NCBI RefSeq assembly: GCF_003583405.1
Contig: NZ_QXEC01000001.1
Span: 124,001 to 188,000 of the forward strand
Length of the DNA: 64,000 bases
DNA from: Micromonospora radicis
GTDB lineage: Bacteria > Actinomycetota > Actinomycetes > Mycobacteriales > Micromonosporaceae
Direction: 5' to 3'
Below the pieces are notes generated by a model, which did not search any database, was not told where the DNA came from, and worked only from the letters and a program-made list of their open reading frames with translations. The translations under genes were made by a program, and so were the position numbers. Positions 15,488-24,583 of the stretch are shown here, in pieces (position 1 is the first letter of the stretch; every line of letters starts with the position of its first letter).

Positions 15488-16192
15488 TCATCCGCGGAGG
15501 GCGGCGCGCGCCTCGGCCAGCGACAGCACCGGGCTGTGACTGGAGACGTACCAGCCGATGTCGTCGTCGAGCAGGCGACCGACCAGCGCCAGGTCCGGCT
15601 GGTCGGCCGGGGTACGCAGGTGGGCCGGCGGGGGATACCAGCTGTCGCCGAGCAGTATCACCCCCGAGTCGGGCACCACCACGACGGTCGAGTCGGGCGC
15701 GTGTCGACCGCCGACGTGACGCAGCCGCACCCCGGTGGGCAGGGTCAGCGCGTCGGTGAAGACCCGGGTGGGCGGCAACACGGTCAGCTCGTCCCAGGAG
15801 TCCACGGCCAGGGCGCGGGCCCGGAAACTGGGTCCGAGTCGCCGGTTGCGCAGCACCTCCGCGCGCAGGTACGGGATGCTCCACGGCCGGTTCGCCTCGG
15901 CGCGCAGCAGCTCGGCCCCGGCGGCGTGACCCACGATCTCCACGTCCGGCCAGGCGCCGGCGCCCCAGACGTGATCCCAGTGATGATGGGTGTAGACCAA
16001 CCAGCGGGGCGCGGGCAGACCGGCCTGGCGCAGCGCCGCCTGGATCTCCCGAGCGTGCGACGGGCTCTGCCCGGCATCGATTAGCACGCTGCCGCGTTCG
16101 TCGGCGACGAGCGCCACGCCGGCCTGGACCAGGTCCGGATCCGGATCACCCGCACAGACCCACACCCGCCCCGCAACCCGCTCGAACCTCAC
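15488..16192 (-). CDS. Metallo-beta-lactamase-fold hydrolase
   Basis: A 234-residue MBL-fold enzyme. The zinc motif is YTHHHWDHVWGAG (HxHxDH at about residues 67-72). A later HVGGRHAPDSTVVVVPDSGVILLGDSWYPP segment supplies the third His and the bridging Asp, and the final HSP (SSHSPVLSL) the last His. The substrate is unknown; the family covers lactonases, thioesterases and related hydrolases. The GTG at 16192 starts VRFERVAGRVWV directly before the first strand; upstream in-frame sequence is Arg/Cys-rich and not protein-like. It converges with the 111-aa hypothetical gene. Confidence 0.85.
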   Translation of the reverse strand: MRFERVAGRVWVCAGDPDPDLVQAGVALVADERGSVLIDAGQSPSHAREIQAALRQAGLPAPRWLVYTHHHWDHVWGAGAWPDVEIVGHAAGAELLRAEANRPWSIPYLRAEVLRNRRLGPSFRARALAVDSWDELTVLPPTRVFTDALTLPTGVRLRHVGGRHAPDSTVVVVPDSGVILLGDSWYPPPAHLRTPADQPDLALVGRLLDDDIGWYVSSHSPVLSLAEARAALRG

Positions 16193-16245
16193 CCGCCCGC
16201 ACCGCCCTCCCGTGCCCGCTGCGCACCGCGGGCCGCGCGCGGAGC

Positions 16246-16278
16246 CGCACCGCACGTCGTGACACGGCGTGCGGTGCG
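16246..16278 (-). terminator. Hairpin downstream of the methyltransferase gene
   Basis: An 11-bp perfect stem (CGCACCGCACG / CGTGCGGTGCG) with an 11-base loop just past the methyltransferase stop, with no U-run, as common in high-GC actinomycetes. Confidence 0.55.
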
Positions 16279-16307
16279 CGCAGCGTACCCGGCAGAGCCG
16301 GGGTTGC

Positions 16308-17066
16308 TCAGCGGACGGCGACGACGGCGGCGTCGGGGCCACCCCGCCAGAGGGTGCCGACCTCGGCGAAGCCCGCCTTGGACAGGGCCTCCAGGTGCCA
16401 GGAGACCGGCGGGTTCCACTCCGGACTGTGGCCGGTCGGGTAGATGGCGTGCCGTTGCCGCACCAGGGGCGCGAGCGCCTCGTCCTGCTCGGCCTGCTGC
16501 CACCACTGCGACCAGGACAGGGCGGCGCCCGCGGCGTACCGGGAGGCGCGACGTTCCCCCGCCCGGCGCAGCAGGCGGCCGGTCAGCTCCGGCAGCCCGT
16601 CGTCGGGCATGTGGTCGGCGTTGACCAGCAGGCCACCCGGGCGCAGCAGGTCGCGGAGTTCGGCGTAGAGGTCGGTCAACCGTTCGGCGGGTAGCCAGTG
16701 CAGGGCGGTGGCGGTGAGCACCGCGTCGTACCGGCGATGCGGCAGGGCGGTGGACCAGTCGGGGCGGCTGAGGTCGGCGGTGACGATGTCGGCGCGGTCG
16801 CCCAGCGACGCGGCGGCGAGCGCGAGCAGGGCCGGGTCGAGGTCGAGCAGGGTCAGTTCGGCGTCGGGGAAGCGGCGCAGCGCGCGCAGCGAGATCGTGC
16901 CGGTGCCGCCGGCCAGGTCCAGCAGCCGGGGCGGCGTGGTGTCGCGGATGGCGTCGACCGCGTCGAGCATCGCGGCGAAGCGTTGTTCCCGGTCCGGTAG
17001 GTACGCCTCCTGCTGTCGGTCCCAGCTCTCCTGCCAGGCCCCGGCAGCACCGATGTAAGGGATCAT
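16308..17066 (-). CDS. SAM-dependent methyltransferase (class I)
   Basis: A 252-residue methyltransferase. Motif I is LLDLAGGTGTISLRAL (about residues 48-63), with the acidic loop ELTLLDLDPALLALA following, motif II RRYDAVLTATALHWLP, and LLRPGGLLVNADHM for motif III. A substrate is not suggested. The ATG at 17066 starts MIPYIGAAGAWQESWDRQQEAYLPDREQRFAAML; a GTG three codons earlier is also possible, and no strong ribosome site separates the two. It stands alone, divergent from the thioesterase gene. Confidence 0.88.
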   Translation of the reverse strand: MIPYIGAAGAWQESWDRQQEAYLPDREQRFAAMLDAVDAIRDTTPPRLLDLAGGTGTISLRALRRFPDAELTLLDLDPALLALAAASLGDRADIVTADLSRPDWSTALPHRRYDAVLTATALHWLPAERLTDLYAELRDLLRPGGLLVNADHMPDDGLPELTGRLLRRAGERRASRYAAGAALSWSQWWQQAEQDEALAPLVRQRHAIYPTGHSPEWNPPVSWHLEALSKAGFAEVGTLWRGGPDAAVVAVR

Positions 17067-17303
17067 GCGCGACACGGTAGTTACCGACCAGGATCGCTGT
17101 CCAGTCTTGTTGCCAACGATTTGCAATTGAGAGAGAATGGCAGGGCGATGATCGCGGGGCCGGTGGCGCGAGCCGCTCGGCCCCGTACTTCGTCGGTACG
17201 CGCGCCGGGAACGATCCGGGTCGGGCCCGCGAAGGCCACCCGGCGTGGGTGGTCGTCGCCGGTGACATGATGTCGGTCCGCGGGCACGGCAACGCCCGGT
17301 GGT

Positions 17304-17786
17304 ATGGACCCCGGGGGTCAGGTGGAACCGCAGCGCACCGCCGCGCACGAGATGTTCGACGCCGACGTCGCGTCGAACCGGCTCGGCATCGAGTTGGTCA
17401 GCGCCGCCGCCGGTGCCGCCGTGGCCCGGATGCGGATCACCCCCGACATGGTCAACGGGCACCGGATCGCCCACGGCGGGTTCGTGTTCCTGCTGGCCGA
17501 CACCGCGTTCGCGCTGGCCTGCAACAGTCACGGCCCGGTCACCGTCGCGGCCGGCGGCGAGATCACCTTCGTCCGGCCCGCACGCGCGGGCGACACGCTG
17601 CTCGCCCGCGCGTCCGAACGCACCCGCTACGGGCGCAGCGGAATCTACGACGTCACGGTGACCCGGGCCGACGGGGAGGTGGTCGCGGAGTTCCGGGGCC
17701 GCAGCCGAAGCCTGCGCCCGGCCACCGAGCCGGGCCCCACGCCGGGGGACCGGGGTCCGGCGCCCGATTCCGGTACGCCCGACTGA
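17304..17786 (+). CDS. paaI: PaaI-type hotdog-fold acyl-CoA thioesterase
   Basis: A 160-residue single hotdog domain. Recognisable are MVNGHRIAHGGFVFLLADTAFALACNS (PaaI motif: HGG with Asp in the long central helix) and the strand ARAGDTLLARASE. In phenylacetate degradation PaaI removes acyl groups from stalled CoA intermediates; no other paa gene is in the window, so a general housekeeping thioesterase role is possible. The C-terminal 25 residues are Pro/Gly-rich. The reverse strand of its last 130 bases is also open as the extension of the cyclase-ATPase frame. Confidence 0.88.
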   Translation: MDPGGQVEPQRTAAHEMFDADVASNRLGIELVSAAAGAAVARMRITPDMVNGHRIAHGGFVFLLADTAFALACNSHGPVTVAAGGEITFVRPARAGDTLLARASERTRYGRSGIYDVTVTRADGEVVAEFRGRSRSLRPATEPGPTPGDRGPAPDSGTPD

Positions 17787-20355
17787 CCCGCCCGGCGACG
17801 GCGGCGCCACCGCGCGCGAAGGCCGTCCTACCGCGCGCCGTCACTGGACCACGGCGGGCGGGCGCCGGCCCACCGGGCACACGAGCGGCCGCACCGCGCG
17901 CCGGGCCGGGATCGTCGCAGCTGTCGGGCAGGATGTCCGCATGGCTGACGTGGCACTCTTCCACTCCGTCTACGGACTGCGGCCGGCCGTGCTGACCGCC
18001 GCCGATCGGCTGCGCGCCGCCGGGCACCAGGTGACCACGCCCGACCTGTACGGGGTGCCGGCGGTCGACACCGTCGAGGCGGGCTTCACCCTGCTCGACC
18101 AGATCGGCCAGCAGGTCGTACTCGACCGGGCCCGGGCGGCCCTCGACGAACTGCCGCCCGAGACCGTCCTGGCCGGCTTCTCGATGGGCGCCGGGATCGC
18201 CGGCGCGCTGCTCGCCGAGCGCCCCGACGCCGCCGGCCTGCTGCTGTTGCACGGCACCGGTGGCAGCCCGTCGGCGGTCCGGCCCGGGCTGCGGATCCAC
18301 CTGCACCTGGCCGATCCGGACCCCTACGACCTGCCCGACGAGGTCGAGCAGTGGCGGCGGGAGTTGACCGCCGCCGGTGCCGACCTGGTGGTCCACCGCT
18401 ACCCCGGGGTGGGACACCTGTTCACCGATCCGACCGTGACCGACCACGACCCGGCGGCCGCCCAACTCACCTGGGACCGGGTCCGGGTCTTCCTGGCGGA
18501 GCTCTGATCCGGCGCCGATCTCGCCGACCCGGCCGACCGGGACCGGCGGCGTGGTGTCGACCTGCGGTTCGGTGCGCGGGGTGGTGTCGGCCCGGCGGGC
18601 GAAGACGGCCCGCAGCGCCCGCGGCAGCCGTACACCGGCGACCTCGCGCAGCACCGGATCGGTGATGCCGTACCCACCGGCCGGCAGCGCGCCGAGCAGG
18701 CCCGCGGCGCTCAGCGCCCGCAGCGCCGACGCGGTCCGGTCCACCGGCCAGCTCAGCGCTCGGGCGGTCGCCGCCGTCGTGGCGCCCACCGGTAGGGTCG
18801 CCACGGCCATCAGGGCGGCCCGCAGCGGCGGGTCGAGACGGTCGAGCCGCGCCTCGGCGAGCCGTCGAACGCTCTCCGGAACGGCCGGTCGCGTCCCGTC
18901 GTCACCGTCGAGCGCGCGTACGTAGGCCACGGCGTGCCCGGGATTGCCGCCGACCAGGGGCACCAGTTGCCGGACCAACTCGGTGGGCCGACCGGCGCGG
19001 CGCAACAGCCGGCGCAGCAACCGGCCGGTGGTCACCGCGTCGAGCGGCCGCATCCACACCCGGGCGACCGGTCGGCCCGGCGTACCGTCCCGCCCGGCGA
19101 CGCCCGGCCCTGGACGGCCCGGCGCGGGATGGCCCGGGGTGGCGTCCTCGCCGCCAGCGGTGGCGACCAGGACCAGCGGCAGGCCGTCGGCCGTGGCCCG
19201 ATCGACCAGGGCATCCAGGTGACGGCGCAGCACCGGCGCGGCCCGGTCGAGATCGTCGACGGCCAGCACCACCGGTCGCCGCCGGGCCAGCGCCAGCAGC
19301 ACCTCCCGCCAGCACACCATGGCCCGGGCGCCGGCCGCGGCGCCGGTGGCGCCGAGCAGACCGGCCACCGTGCCCAGCGCCGGTGCGAGACACTCCGGCG
19401 GCACCTGACCGGCGAGGGTGGCGGCCAACCCCCGGCGTACCACCTCGGGACTGTCCGTGGCGCGGGCCCCGGCCAGCGCGCGGAGCAGGTCCGCGACGGG
19501 CGCCAGCGGGCCGTCCGGATAGGGCGGGCAGCCCGTCGCACACCACTGCACCGGCTCGCCGTCCATCGTGGGCACCGCCCGCGCCAGCTCGTGCAACAAC
19601 CGACTGCGCCCGCTGCCGGGCGCGCCGACCAGCAGCAGGCGGCGCGGGCCGCGCCCGTGGATCGCCTCGGCGAGCCGGTCCCGGGCGGTGGCCAGCTCCC
19701 GCCGTCGGCCGACCAGCGGACCACCCGACCGGGGTGGACCGGGCCGCAGCGTGCCGGTGGCGTGCCAGACGTCGACCGGCAGCGACTTGCCGGCCACCGT
19801 GACCGCCGGCACCCGGCGCTGCGCGATCAGCCCGGCGACCGCCCGGTGCGTGGCCGGACAGAGCGCCACCCCACCGGGCGGCGCGTACCCCTGCAACCGG
19901 GCGGCCAGCGTGATGACCGAACCGCTGGCCACGCCGTACCCGCCGTCGTGCCCGACCGCGAGATCGACCACGGCCTCGCCGGTGGCCACCCCGACCCGTA
20001 CCCGCAGCCCGGGGGCCGCCGCGAGCGGCCGCCGGTCCAGCGCCCCCTGGATCTCCAGGGCGGCCCGCACCGCACGGTACGCCTCCCAGCCGTCGCCGGT
20101 CCGCGCGCCGAACAACGCCATCACGGCGTCACCTACGTACTTCTCCACCGCGCCGTCCCAGCGGCGTAGCACCCGGGCCACGGTGCCGAAGAAGATCCGT
20201 TGCAGGGCGCGTACGTCCTCCGGATCCAGCCGGTCGACCAACCCGGTCGAACCGACGATGTCGACGAAGAGAACGGTGACGATCCGCCGCTCCTGCGGCA
20301 CTGACCAGCGCAGACGTCTGGCCGTGCCGCGGGCGGCGGCGGTGGACATGGGCAT
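17653..20355 (-). CDS. Cyclase-domain/AAA-type ATPase regulator; frame runs on antisense to two genes
   Basis: The frame is 900 codons. Residues about 20-190 form a class III nucleotidyl cyclase domain (RIVTVLFVDIVGSTG and EKYVGDAVMALFG keep both metal Asp residues), but the usual Asn-x3-Arg of the active site reads Thr-x3-Arg (ITLAARLQ). Residues about 210-600 are an AAA/STAND ATPase with a degenerate P-loop, GAPGSGRS, Arg replacing the usual Lys, and a Walker-B-like VVLAVDDLD. Recognisable protein ends near residue 615 (about 18,510); the rest reads antisense through the dienelactone hydrolase and part of the thioesterase gene without a stop. The usual C-terminal TPR-like half is missing. 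Either a truncation lost the native stop or an unnoticed frameshift is present. Signalling activity is doubtful. Confidence 0.7.
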   Translation of the reverse strand: MPMSTAAARGTARRLRWSVPQERRIVTVLFVDIVGSTGLVDRLDPEDVRALQRIFFGTVARVLRRWDGAVEKYVGDAVMALFGARTGDGWEAYRAVRAALEIQGALDRRPLAAAPGLRVRVGVATGEAVVDLAVGHDGGYGVASGSVITLAARLQGYAPPGGVALCPATHRAVAGLIAQRRVPAVTVAGKSLPVDVWHATGTLRPGPPRSGGPLVGRRRELATARDRLAEAIHGRGPRRLLLVGAPGSGRSRLLHELARAVPTMDGEPVQWCATGCPPYPDGPLAPVADLLRALAGARATDSPEVVRRGLAATLAGQVPPECLAPALGTVAGLLGATGAAAGARAMVCWREVLLALARRRPVVLAVDDLDRAAPVLRRHLDALVDRATADGLPLVLVATAGGEDATPGHPAPGRPGPGVAGRDGTPGRPVARVWMRPLDAVTTGRLLRRLLRRAGRPTELVRQLVPLVGGNPGHAVAYVRALDGDDGTRPAVPESVRRLAEARLDRLDPPLRAALMAVATLPVGATTAATARALSWPVDRTASALRALSAAGLLGALPAGGYGITDPVLREVAGVRLPRALRAVFARRADTTPRTEPQVDTTPPVPVGRVGEIGAGSELRQEDPDPVPGELGGRRVVVGHGRIGEQVSHPGVAVDHQVGTGGGQLPPPLLDLVGQVVGVRIGQVQVDPQPGPDRRRAATGAVQQQQAGGVGALGEQRAGDPGAHREAGQDGLGRQFVEGRPGPVEYDLLADLVEQGEARLDGVDRRHPVQVGRGHLVPGGAQPIGGGQHGRPQSVDGVEECHVSHADILPDSCDDPGPARGAAARVPGGPAPARRGPVTARGRTAFARGGAAVAGRVSRAYRNRAPDPGPPAWGPARWPGAGFGCGPGTPRPPPRRPGSP
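17941..18507 (+). CDS. Dienelactone hydrolase family protein
   Basis: A 188-residue alpha/beta hydrolase of the dienelactone hydrolase group. It shows VALFHSVYGLRP at the start, the nucleophile elbow GFSMGAGIAG (Ser in place of the Cys used by classical dienelactone hydrolase, about residue 82), and the His motif YPGVGHLFTDP near residue 160. The natural substrate is unknown. CAGGAT followed by 6 bases and the ATG suggests a leaderless transcript. The stop lies where the recognisable part of the convergent cyclase-ATPase ends; that frame stays open antisense through this whole gene. Confidence 0.85.
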   Translation: MADVALFHSVYGLRPAVLTAADRLRAAGHQVTTPDLYGVPAVDTVEAGFTLLDQIGQQVVLDRARAALDELPPETVLAGFSMGAGIAGALLAERPDAAGLLLLHGTGGSPSAVRPGLRIHLHLADPDPYDLPDEVEQWRRELTAAGADLVVHRYPGVGHLFTDPTVTDHDPAAAQLTWDRVRVFLAEL

Positions 20356-20547
20356 GGAGACGCACCCGCCTCTCCCCCCGTTTGTGTCGATGTTGACCGG
20401 AGACTGTCACCCCTGGTCCGACGGCGGATCTGCAGAACGACGTATGTCGGCCGAGCGCAACCATTGGTCGCATTGTCGACGCGAGGAGGAGGAGAGGCGG
20501 GTGGTGGCGGTAGAACGGTGCGGTCGCGTGTGACTAGGCTGCGAGCC

Positions 20548-23409
20548 ATGGCCAGCGACGTGGACCGCACACCGCTCGTCGGTCGGGCCGACCTGGTGGC
20601 CACGATGCGTGCCGCGTTGTTCGACAGCGTGGCGCCGGGCAACACGGCCGCCGTGTTCCTCACCGGTGAGAGCGGTGTGGGCAAGACCCGGCTGTTGCGC
20701 GAAGTCGGCGAGCAACTCGGCGACCGGGGTGCCCTGGTGCTCACCGGCTCCTGTCTGGACATCGGCGACGCCTCCCCGCTGCATCCGCTGCGCCAGGCGC
20801 TGCGGCGGCTCGACGCCGACCTGGCCCCGGCCGCCGCGGCCTCGATCCGGTCGTTACTGGCGGTGTTCGCCGAGGATCCCACCGGCCCGGATGGCGCGGG
20901 TGCGCTGCTGGAGCGGGTCTCGCGCGGGCTGAGTGTGATCGCCGGAGGTCGCCCGGTGGTGCTGGTCCTCGACGACCTGCAGTGGGTCGACCGGACCACC
21001 CGCCAGCTGCTGCTCTATCTACTCGCCGGCCTGGGTGACCTGCAGCTGTCCGTGCTCGCGGCGGTGCGTTCGGAGTCCCTGCAGGGCGCCCATCCGCTGC
21101 GGCGGGTCCTCACCGAGCTGCGCCGGCTGCGGTCGGTGCGGGTGCTCGACCTGGCGCCACTGGACCGCGCCGACGCCGAGCGGCTCGCCGCCGCGGTGGT
21201 GGGCCGCCCGCTGGATGCCGAGGCCGCCGAGCGGCTGTGGCAGCGCAGTGGCGGCAACCCGTTCGTCGTCGAGGAGCTCTCCCGGGATCTGCGCGACGGC
21301 CGGTACGGTCTCTCCGACACCCTGCGTGAGGTCTTCCTGGCCCGGGTCGACGCGTTGCCCCGGGCGGCGCACCGGGTGGTGCACGCGGTCGCCGCCGGGG
21401 TGGAACCGGTCGAGCACTGGCTGCTCGCCCGGGTGGTCGAGCTACCCGAGCAGGACCTGCTGGACGCCGTCCGGGCGGCGGTCGCCCACCGGCTGCTGGC
21501 CGGTTCGCACGACGGCTACCGGCTGCGTCACCGGCTGGTCGCCGAGGTGCTGGAGGACGAACTGCTACCGGCCGAGCGGGCCGTGCTGCACCGCAGGTAC
21601 GCCGAGGCGCTGACCTCGGCACCGGGGGAGCTGCACCAGGCCCGGCTGGCCCACCACTGGCGGCTGGCCGGTGAACCGCAGCGGGCGCTGCCGGCGGCGG
21701 TCGCCGCGGCCGAGGAGGCCGAGCGGCTCTACGGCTACGCCGAGGCGCACCGGCACTGGTCGGTCGCGGTCGAGCTGGCCGAGGGGTTGCCCGGTACCGA
21801 CCGGGCCGCCCTGCTGGGGCACGCGGCCGAGGCCGCCCACCACTGTGGCGAGTACGCCCGGGCGTTGACCCTGCTGGAGGAGTTGGCCGACACCGGTCAG
21901 CCGGTCTGTGAGCTGTACATCCGCCGGGCCCGCTACCTCGCCGCCGCGGGTCGGTCGGCGTTGGCCGAGGCGGAGTACCAGCGCGCGTTGGACGCCGCCG
22001 ACTGCACCCCCGGCCAGCGGGCCACCGCCGCCGCGCGACTGGCGGAACTGTTGCTCCACCTGGGCCGGTACGCCGACGCGGGCCGGCGGGCGCGGGAGGC
22101 GCTGGCGCTGGCCGAGCAGGTCGAGGGGGCCACCACGGAGGTGGTGCTGGCCAGCGCGGCGCTGGGCTTCTCCGAGGCGTTCCTGGAGGATCCGGACGCC
22201 GGGCTGGCCGTGCTGCGCCGCGCGTTGGAGACCGCCGAACGCGCCGGTCGGCCGGAGGACGTCGCGCTGGCCTACCTGCATCTGGCCGAGCTGCTCACCG
22301 GGCCGCTGAACATCCTCGAGGAGGGGGTGGTGGTGGCCCGCCGGGGCGCCGAGCGGGTGGCCGAGCTGGGGCTGGGGCGCAGCTACGCGACCCGGCTGCT
22401 GGCCATCGCCACCAACGGCCTGTTCCGGGTGGGGCAGTGGGCCGAGGCGGAGAAGGTGGTGGCGGCGGCGCTGCGTCACCGGCCCTCCGGCACCGACGCC
22501 GTCGAGCTGCTGCTGGCGCGTTGCCGGCTCTCCGTCGGGTACGGCGACATCGAGGCGGCCGACCGTGATCTCGACGCGGTGGCGACGATGCTGGCCGGTG
22601 GCGGTGCCCGGCACGTCATCCCGCTGCTCACCCTGCGCGCCGGCCTGGCCATGTGGCAGGGCCGGCACGACGTGGCTCGGCACGCGGTGCAACGAGGGCT
22701 GACCGAGACCCGCTCCGACGACCTGGTCATTCTCGCGGTGTTGGTCTGGCACGGCCTGCGGGCCGAGGCGGAGGCGAAGGCCAGCCGCAGTGTCGCCGTC
22801 GACGACAACGCGGTACGACGGCTGCGGGAGATCACCGAGCGGGTGGCCGGTCGTAGCGAGCGGGCGGCCCGGCCGGTGCGTGACGTGGTGGACGGCTACC
22901 TGGCGCTCTGCGCGGCCGAGGTGAGCCGGCTCGACGGGGCCGACCCGGAGCTGTGGGCGCGGGCCGCCGCCGAGTGGGACCACCGTAACCACCCGTACCC
23001 GGCGGCGTACTCGCGGCTGCGGCAGGCCGAGGCGTTGCTGGCCGGTCGGCGACGGACCGCCACCGCCGGGAAGCTGCTCCGGCAGGCGTACCAGATGACC
23101 CAGGCGCTCGGCGCGGTGCCGTTGACCGACGAGATCCGGACACTTGCCGGCCGGGCCCGGGTCACCCTGGAGGACCGCTCCCCGGCGGCGACGCCGGCCG
23201 TCGAGGGGGGCGAAGAGCTGGCCGCGTTGACCGCCCGCGAGCGCGAGGTGCTGGCCGCGGTGGCCGAAGGGCTGACCAACAGGGAGATCGGCCAACGGCT
23301 GTTCATCAGCGAGCGGACCATCGGCGTGCACGTCTCGCACATCTTCGACAAGCTCCAGGTACGTACCCGGGTCCAGGCCAGCGCCATCTTCCTGCGTAGT
23401 CGCGGGTAG
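20548..23409 (+). CDS. LAL-type (large ATP-binding) LuxR-family regulator
   Basis: A 953-residue MalT/LAL-like regulator. It has a P-loop GESGVGKTRLL (about residues 43-53), Walker B VVLVLDDLQWVD (about 135-146), a long TPR-like helical middle, and a C-terminal LuxR helix-turn-helix (LTAREREVLAAVAEGLTNREIG then RTIGVHVSHIF, about 888-940). An in-frame TTA codon lies at 20854-20856 (codon 103), suggesting bldA-dependent translation. TAGGCT, 7 bases, then ATG suggests a leaderless start. It is divergent from the cyclase-ATPase gene; its targets are not evident. Confidence 0.93.
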   Translation: MASDVDRTPLVGRADLVATMRAALFDSVAPGNTAAVFLTGESGVGKTRLLREVGEQLGDRGALVLTGSCLDIGDASPLHPLRQALRRLDADLAPAAAASIRSLLAVFAEDPTGPDGAGALLERVSRGLSVIAGGRPVVLVLDDLQWVDRTTRQLLLYLLAGLGDLQLSVLAAVRSESLQGAHPLRRVLTELRRLRSVRVLDLAPLDRADAERLAAAVVGRPLDAEAAERLWQRSGGNPFVVEELSRDLRDGRYGLSDTLREVFLARVDALPRAAHRVVHAVAAGVEPVEHWLLARVVELPEQDLLDAVRAAVAHRLLAGSHDGYRLRHRLVAEVLEDELLPAERAVLHRRYAEALTSAPGELHQARLAHHWRLAGEPQRALPAAVAAAEEAERLYGYAEAHRHWSVAVELAEGLPGTDRAALLGHAAEAAHHCGEYARALTLLEELADTGQPVCELYIRRARYLAAAGRSALAEAEYQRALDAADCTPGQRATAAARLAELLLHLGRYADAGRRAREALALAEQVEGATTEVVLASAALGFSEAFLEDPDAGLAVLRRALETAERAGRPEDVALAYLHLAELLTGPLNILEEGVVVARRGAERVAELGLGRSYATRLLAIATNGLFRVGQWAEAEKVVAAALRHRPSGTDAVELLLARCRLSVGYGDIEAADRDLDAVATMLAGGGARHVIPLLTLRAGLAMWQGRHDVARHAVQRGLTETRSDDLVILAVLVWHGLRAEAEAKASRSVAVDDNAVRRLREITERVAGRSERAARPVRDVVDGYLALCAAEVSRLDGADPELWARAAAEWDHRNHPYPAAYSRLRQAEALLAGRRRTATAGKLLRQAYQMTQALGAVPLTDEIRTLAGRARVTLEDRSPAATPAVEGGEELAALTAREREVLAAVAEGLTNREIGQRLFISERTIGVHVSHIFDKLQVRTRVQASAIFLRSRG

Positions 23410-23546
23410 GTGTCGGATAAGTAGTTCTACTGATGCCGGCGGGCGGTTCGGCTGAGAGGCTGAGCCCGGCGTCAGGGAGGGCACCACGGCGCCGGCGAGC
23501 AGGCTGGGGGAGACGTGGACGGACGTGGCGACATCGGGAGGGCGGC

Positions 23547-24317
23547 ATGAGCGAACCGCCCTGGGGGCCCGTGCACCGGGACATCGTCGACCTGCTCGCC
23601 GATCATCCGGCGGACGTGCCCGCGGTCGTGGACCATCTGACCAAGCTGCAGGACATGCTGGTCCGGCTGCCGCCGCTGCTGGACAGCTGCCCGCTGGCCG
23701 ACTTCAACAAGCTCTACCTGGTCATCACCAGCACCGTCTTGGACGGGCTCTACGCCGACCGGTTCGTCGACCCGGTCTTCCTGTCCCGGCTGGACGTGGA
23801 GTTCGCCGCCCGCTACTTCGACGCGCTACGGCTGTGGAGCGACCAGAGCCCCAGCACGCCGAAGGCGTGGGCCTGCCTGTTCGAGCGGATGCGCGGGCCG
23901 GACGCCCGTCCGTTGCCCTCGGCGGCGGCCGGCGTCAACGCGCACATCAACTTCGACCTGCCGTTCGCGCTGGTCACCACCTTCGACCACCTGGAGTCGG
24001 AGCCGGTCGACGGCAGTGACCAGCACCGCGACTATCTGGAGATCAACAAGATCTTCGCGGAGAAGATCCCGAGTCTGCGTCGGGGTTACCTGGAGCGGTG
24101 GCAACTGCTCATCGACATGCTCAACGGCGACATCGACGACTGGTACCAGGGTGAGCTGATCGGCTACACCCGGGATGTCGCCTGGCGCAACGCACAGCGG
24201 ATCTGGCGGTGCCGGCACGACCCGCACCGGCACGAACGCGAGCGCAGGCGGCTCGACGAGACGTCCGCGGCGCTCGGTCGGTTGCTGCTGTCGCCCCTCG
24301 GGGCGTTCCTGCAGTAG
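23547..24317 (+). CDS. DUF5995 family protein
   Basis: A 256-residue mostly helical protein. It carries the conserved string of DUF5995 proteins, GVNAHINFDLPFAL (about residues 131-144), plus LPPLLDSCPLADFNKLYLVIT near the N-terminus and SLRRGYLERWQLLIDMLN later. GGGAGGGCGGC precedes the ATG at 23547. The family is common in actinobacteria but of unknown function; the conserved His/Asn/Asp cluster would suit an enzyme, which is speculation. It stands 137 bases after the LAL regulator and is closed by a strong hairpin. Confidence 0.85.
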   Translation: MSEPPWGPVHRDIVDLLADHPADVPAVVDHLTKLQDMLVRLPPLLDSCPLADFNKLYLVITSTVLDGLYADRFVDPVFLSRLDVEFAARYFDALRLWSDQSPSTPKAWACLFERMRGPDARPLPSAAAGVNAHINFDLPFALVTTFDHLESEPVDGSDQHRDYLEINKIFAEKIPSLRRGYLERWQLLIDMLNGDIDDWYQGELIGYTRDVAWRNAQRIWRCRHDPHRHERERRRLDETSAALGRLLLSPLGAFLQ

Positions 24318-24331
24318 CCGGGACGGGGGGT

Positions 24332-24362
24332 CCCCGCGCTCCGCCCCCGGTGGAGCGCGGGG
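24332..24362 (+). terminator. Terminator hairpin after the DUF5995 gene
   Basis: CCCCGCGCTCC (24332-24342) and GGAGCGCGGGG (24352-24362) form a perfect 11-bp stem with a 9-base loop, 14 bases after the stop codon. The remainder of the gap to 24583 is GC-rich and shows nothing else. Confidence 0.75.
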
Positions 24363-24583
24363 GCGGTCCGACCCGCCCGGGCGACGACGCCCGGAGTGAC
24401 CACGGGGGGAGCAGGGGGACCAGGGGTCGGCCGGCCCGGGGGGTGTCGGCCGGCCCCTGCGGGGTACGCGGCGGCCATGACCGCTGCGTCCCGGCGCCGT
24501 CCCGCCGCCCGGCCCCGACCTCGTCCCGCTGCCCCGCCGCGCCCGGCCCGGCCGGGAGACCGCGCCGGCCGGGGAGCGCGGAG

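Noticed and set aside
21565..23487. Minus-strand 640-codon open frame opposite the LAL regulator
   Set aside because: Absence of stops reflects the GC bias; composition (Arg, Gly, His, Gln) is that of an antisense shadow.
23440..23500. CTGAGA-like sequence resembling part of a TPP riboswitch
   Set aside because: Only the short CTGAGA string is present; the other conserved TPP aptamer parts are absent, and the downstream gene is not thiamine-related.
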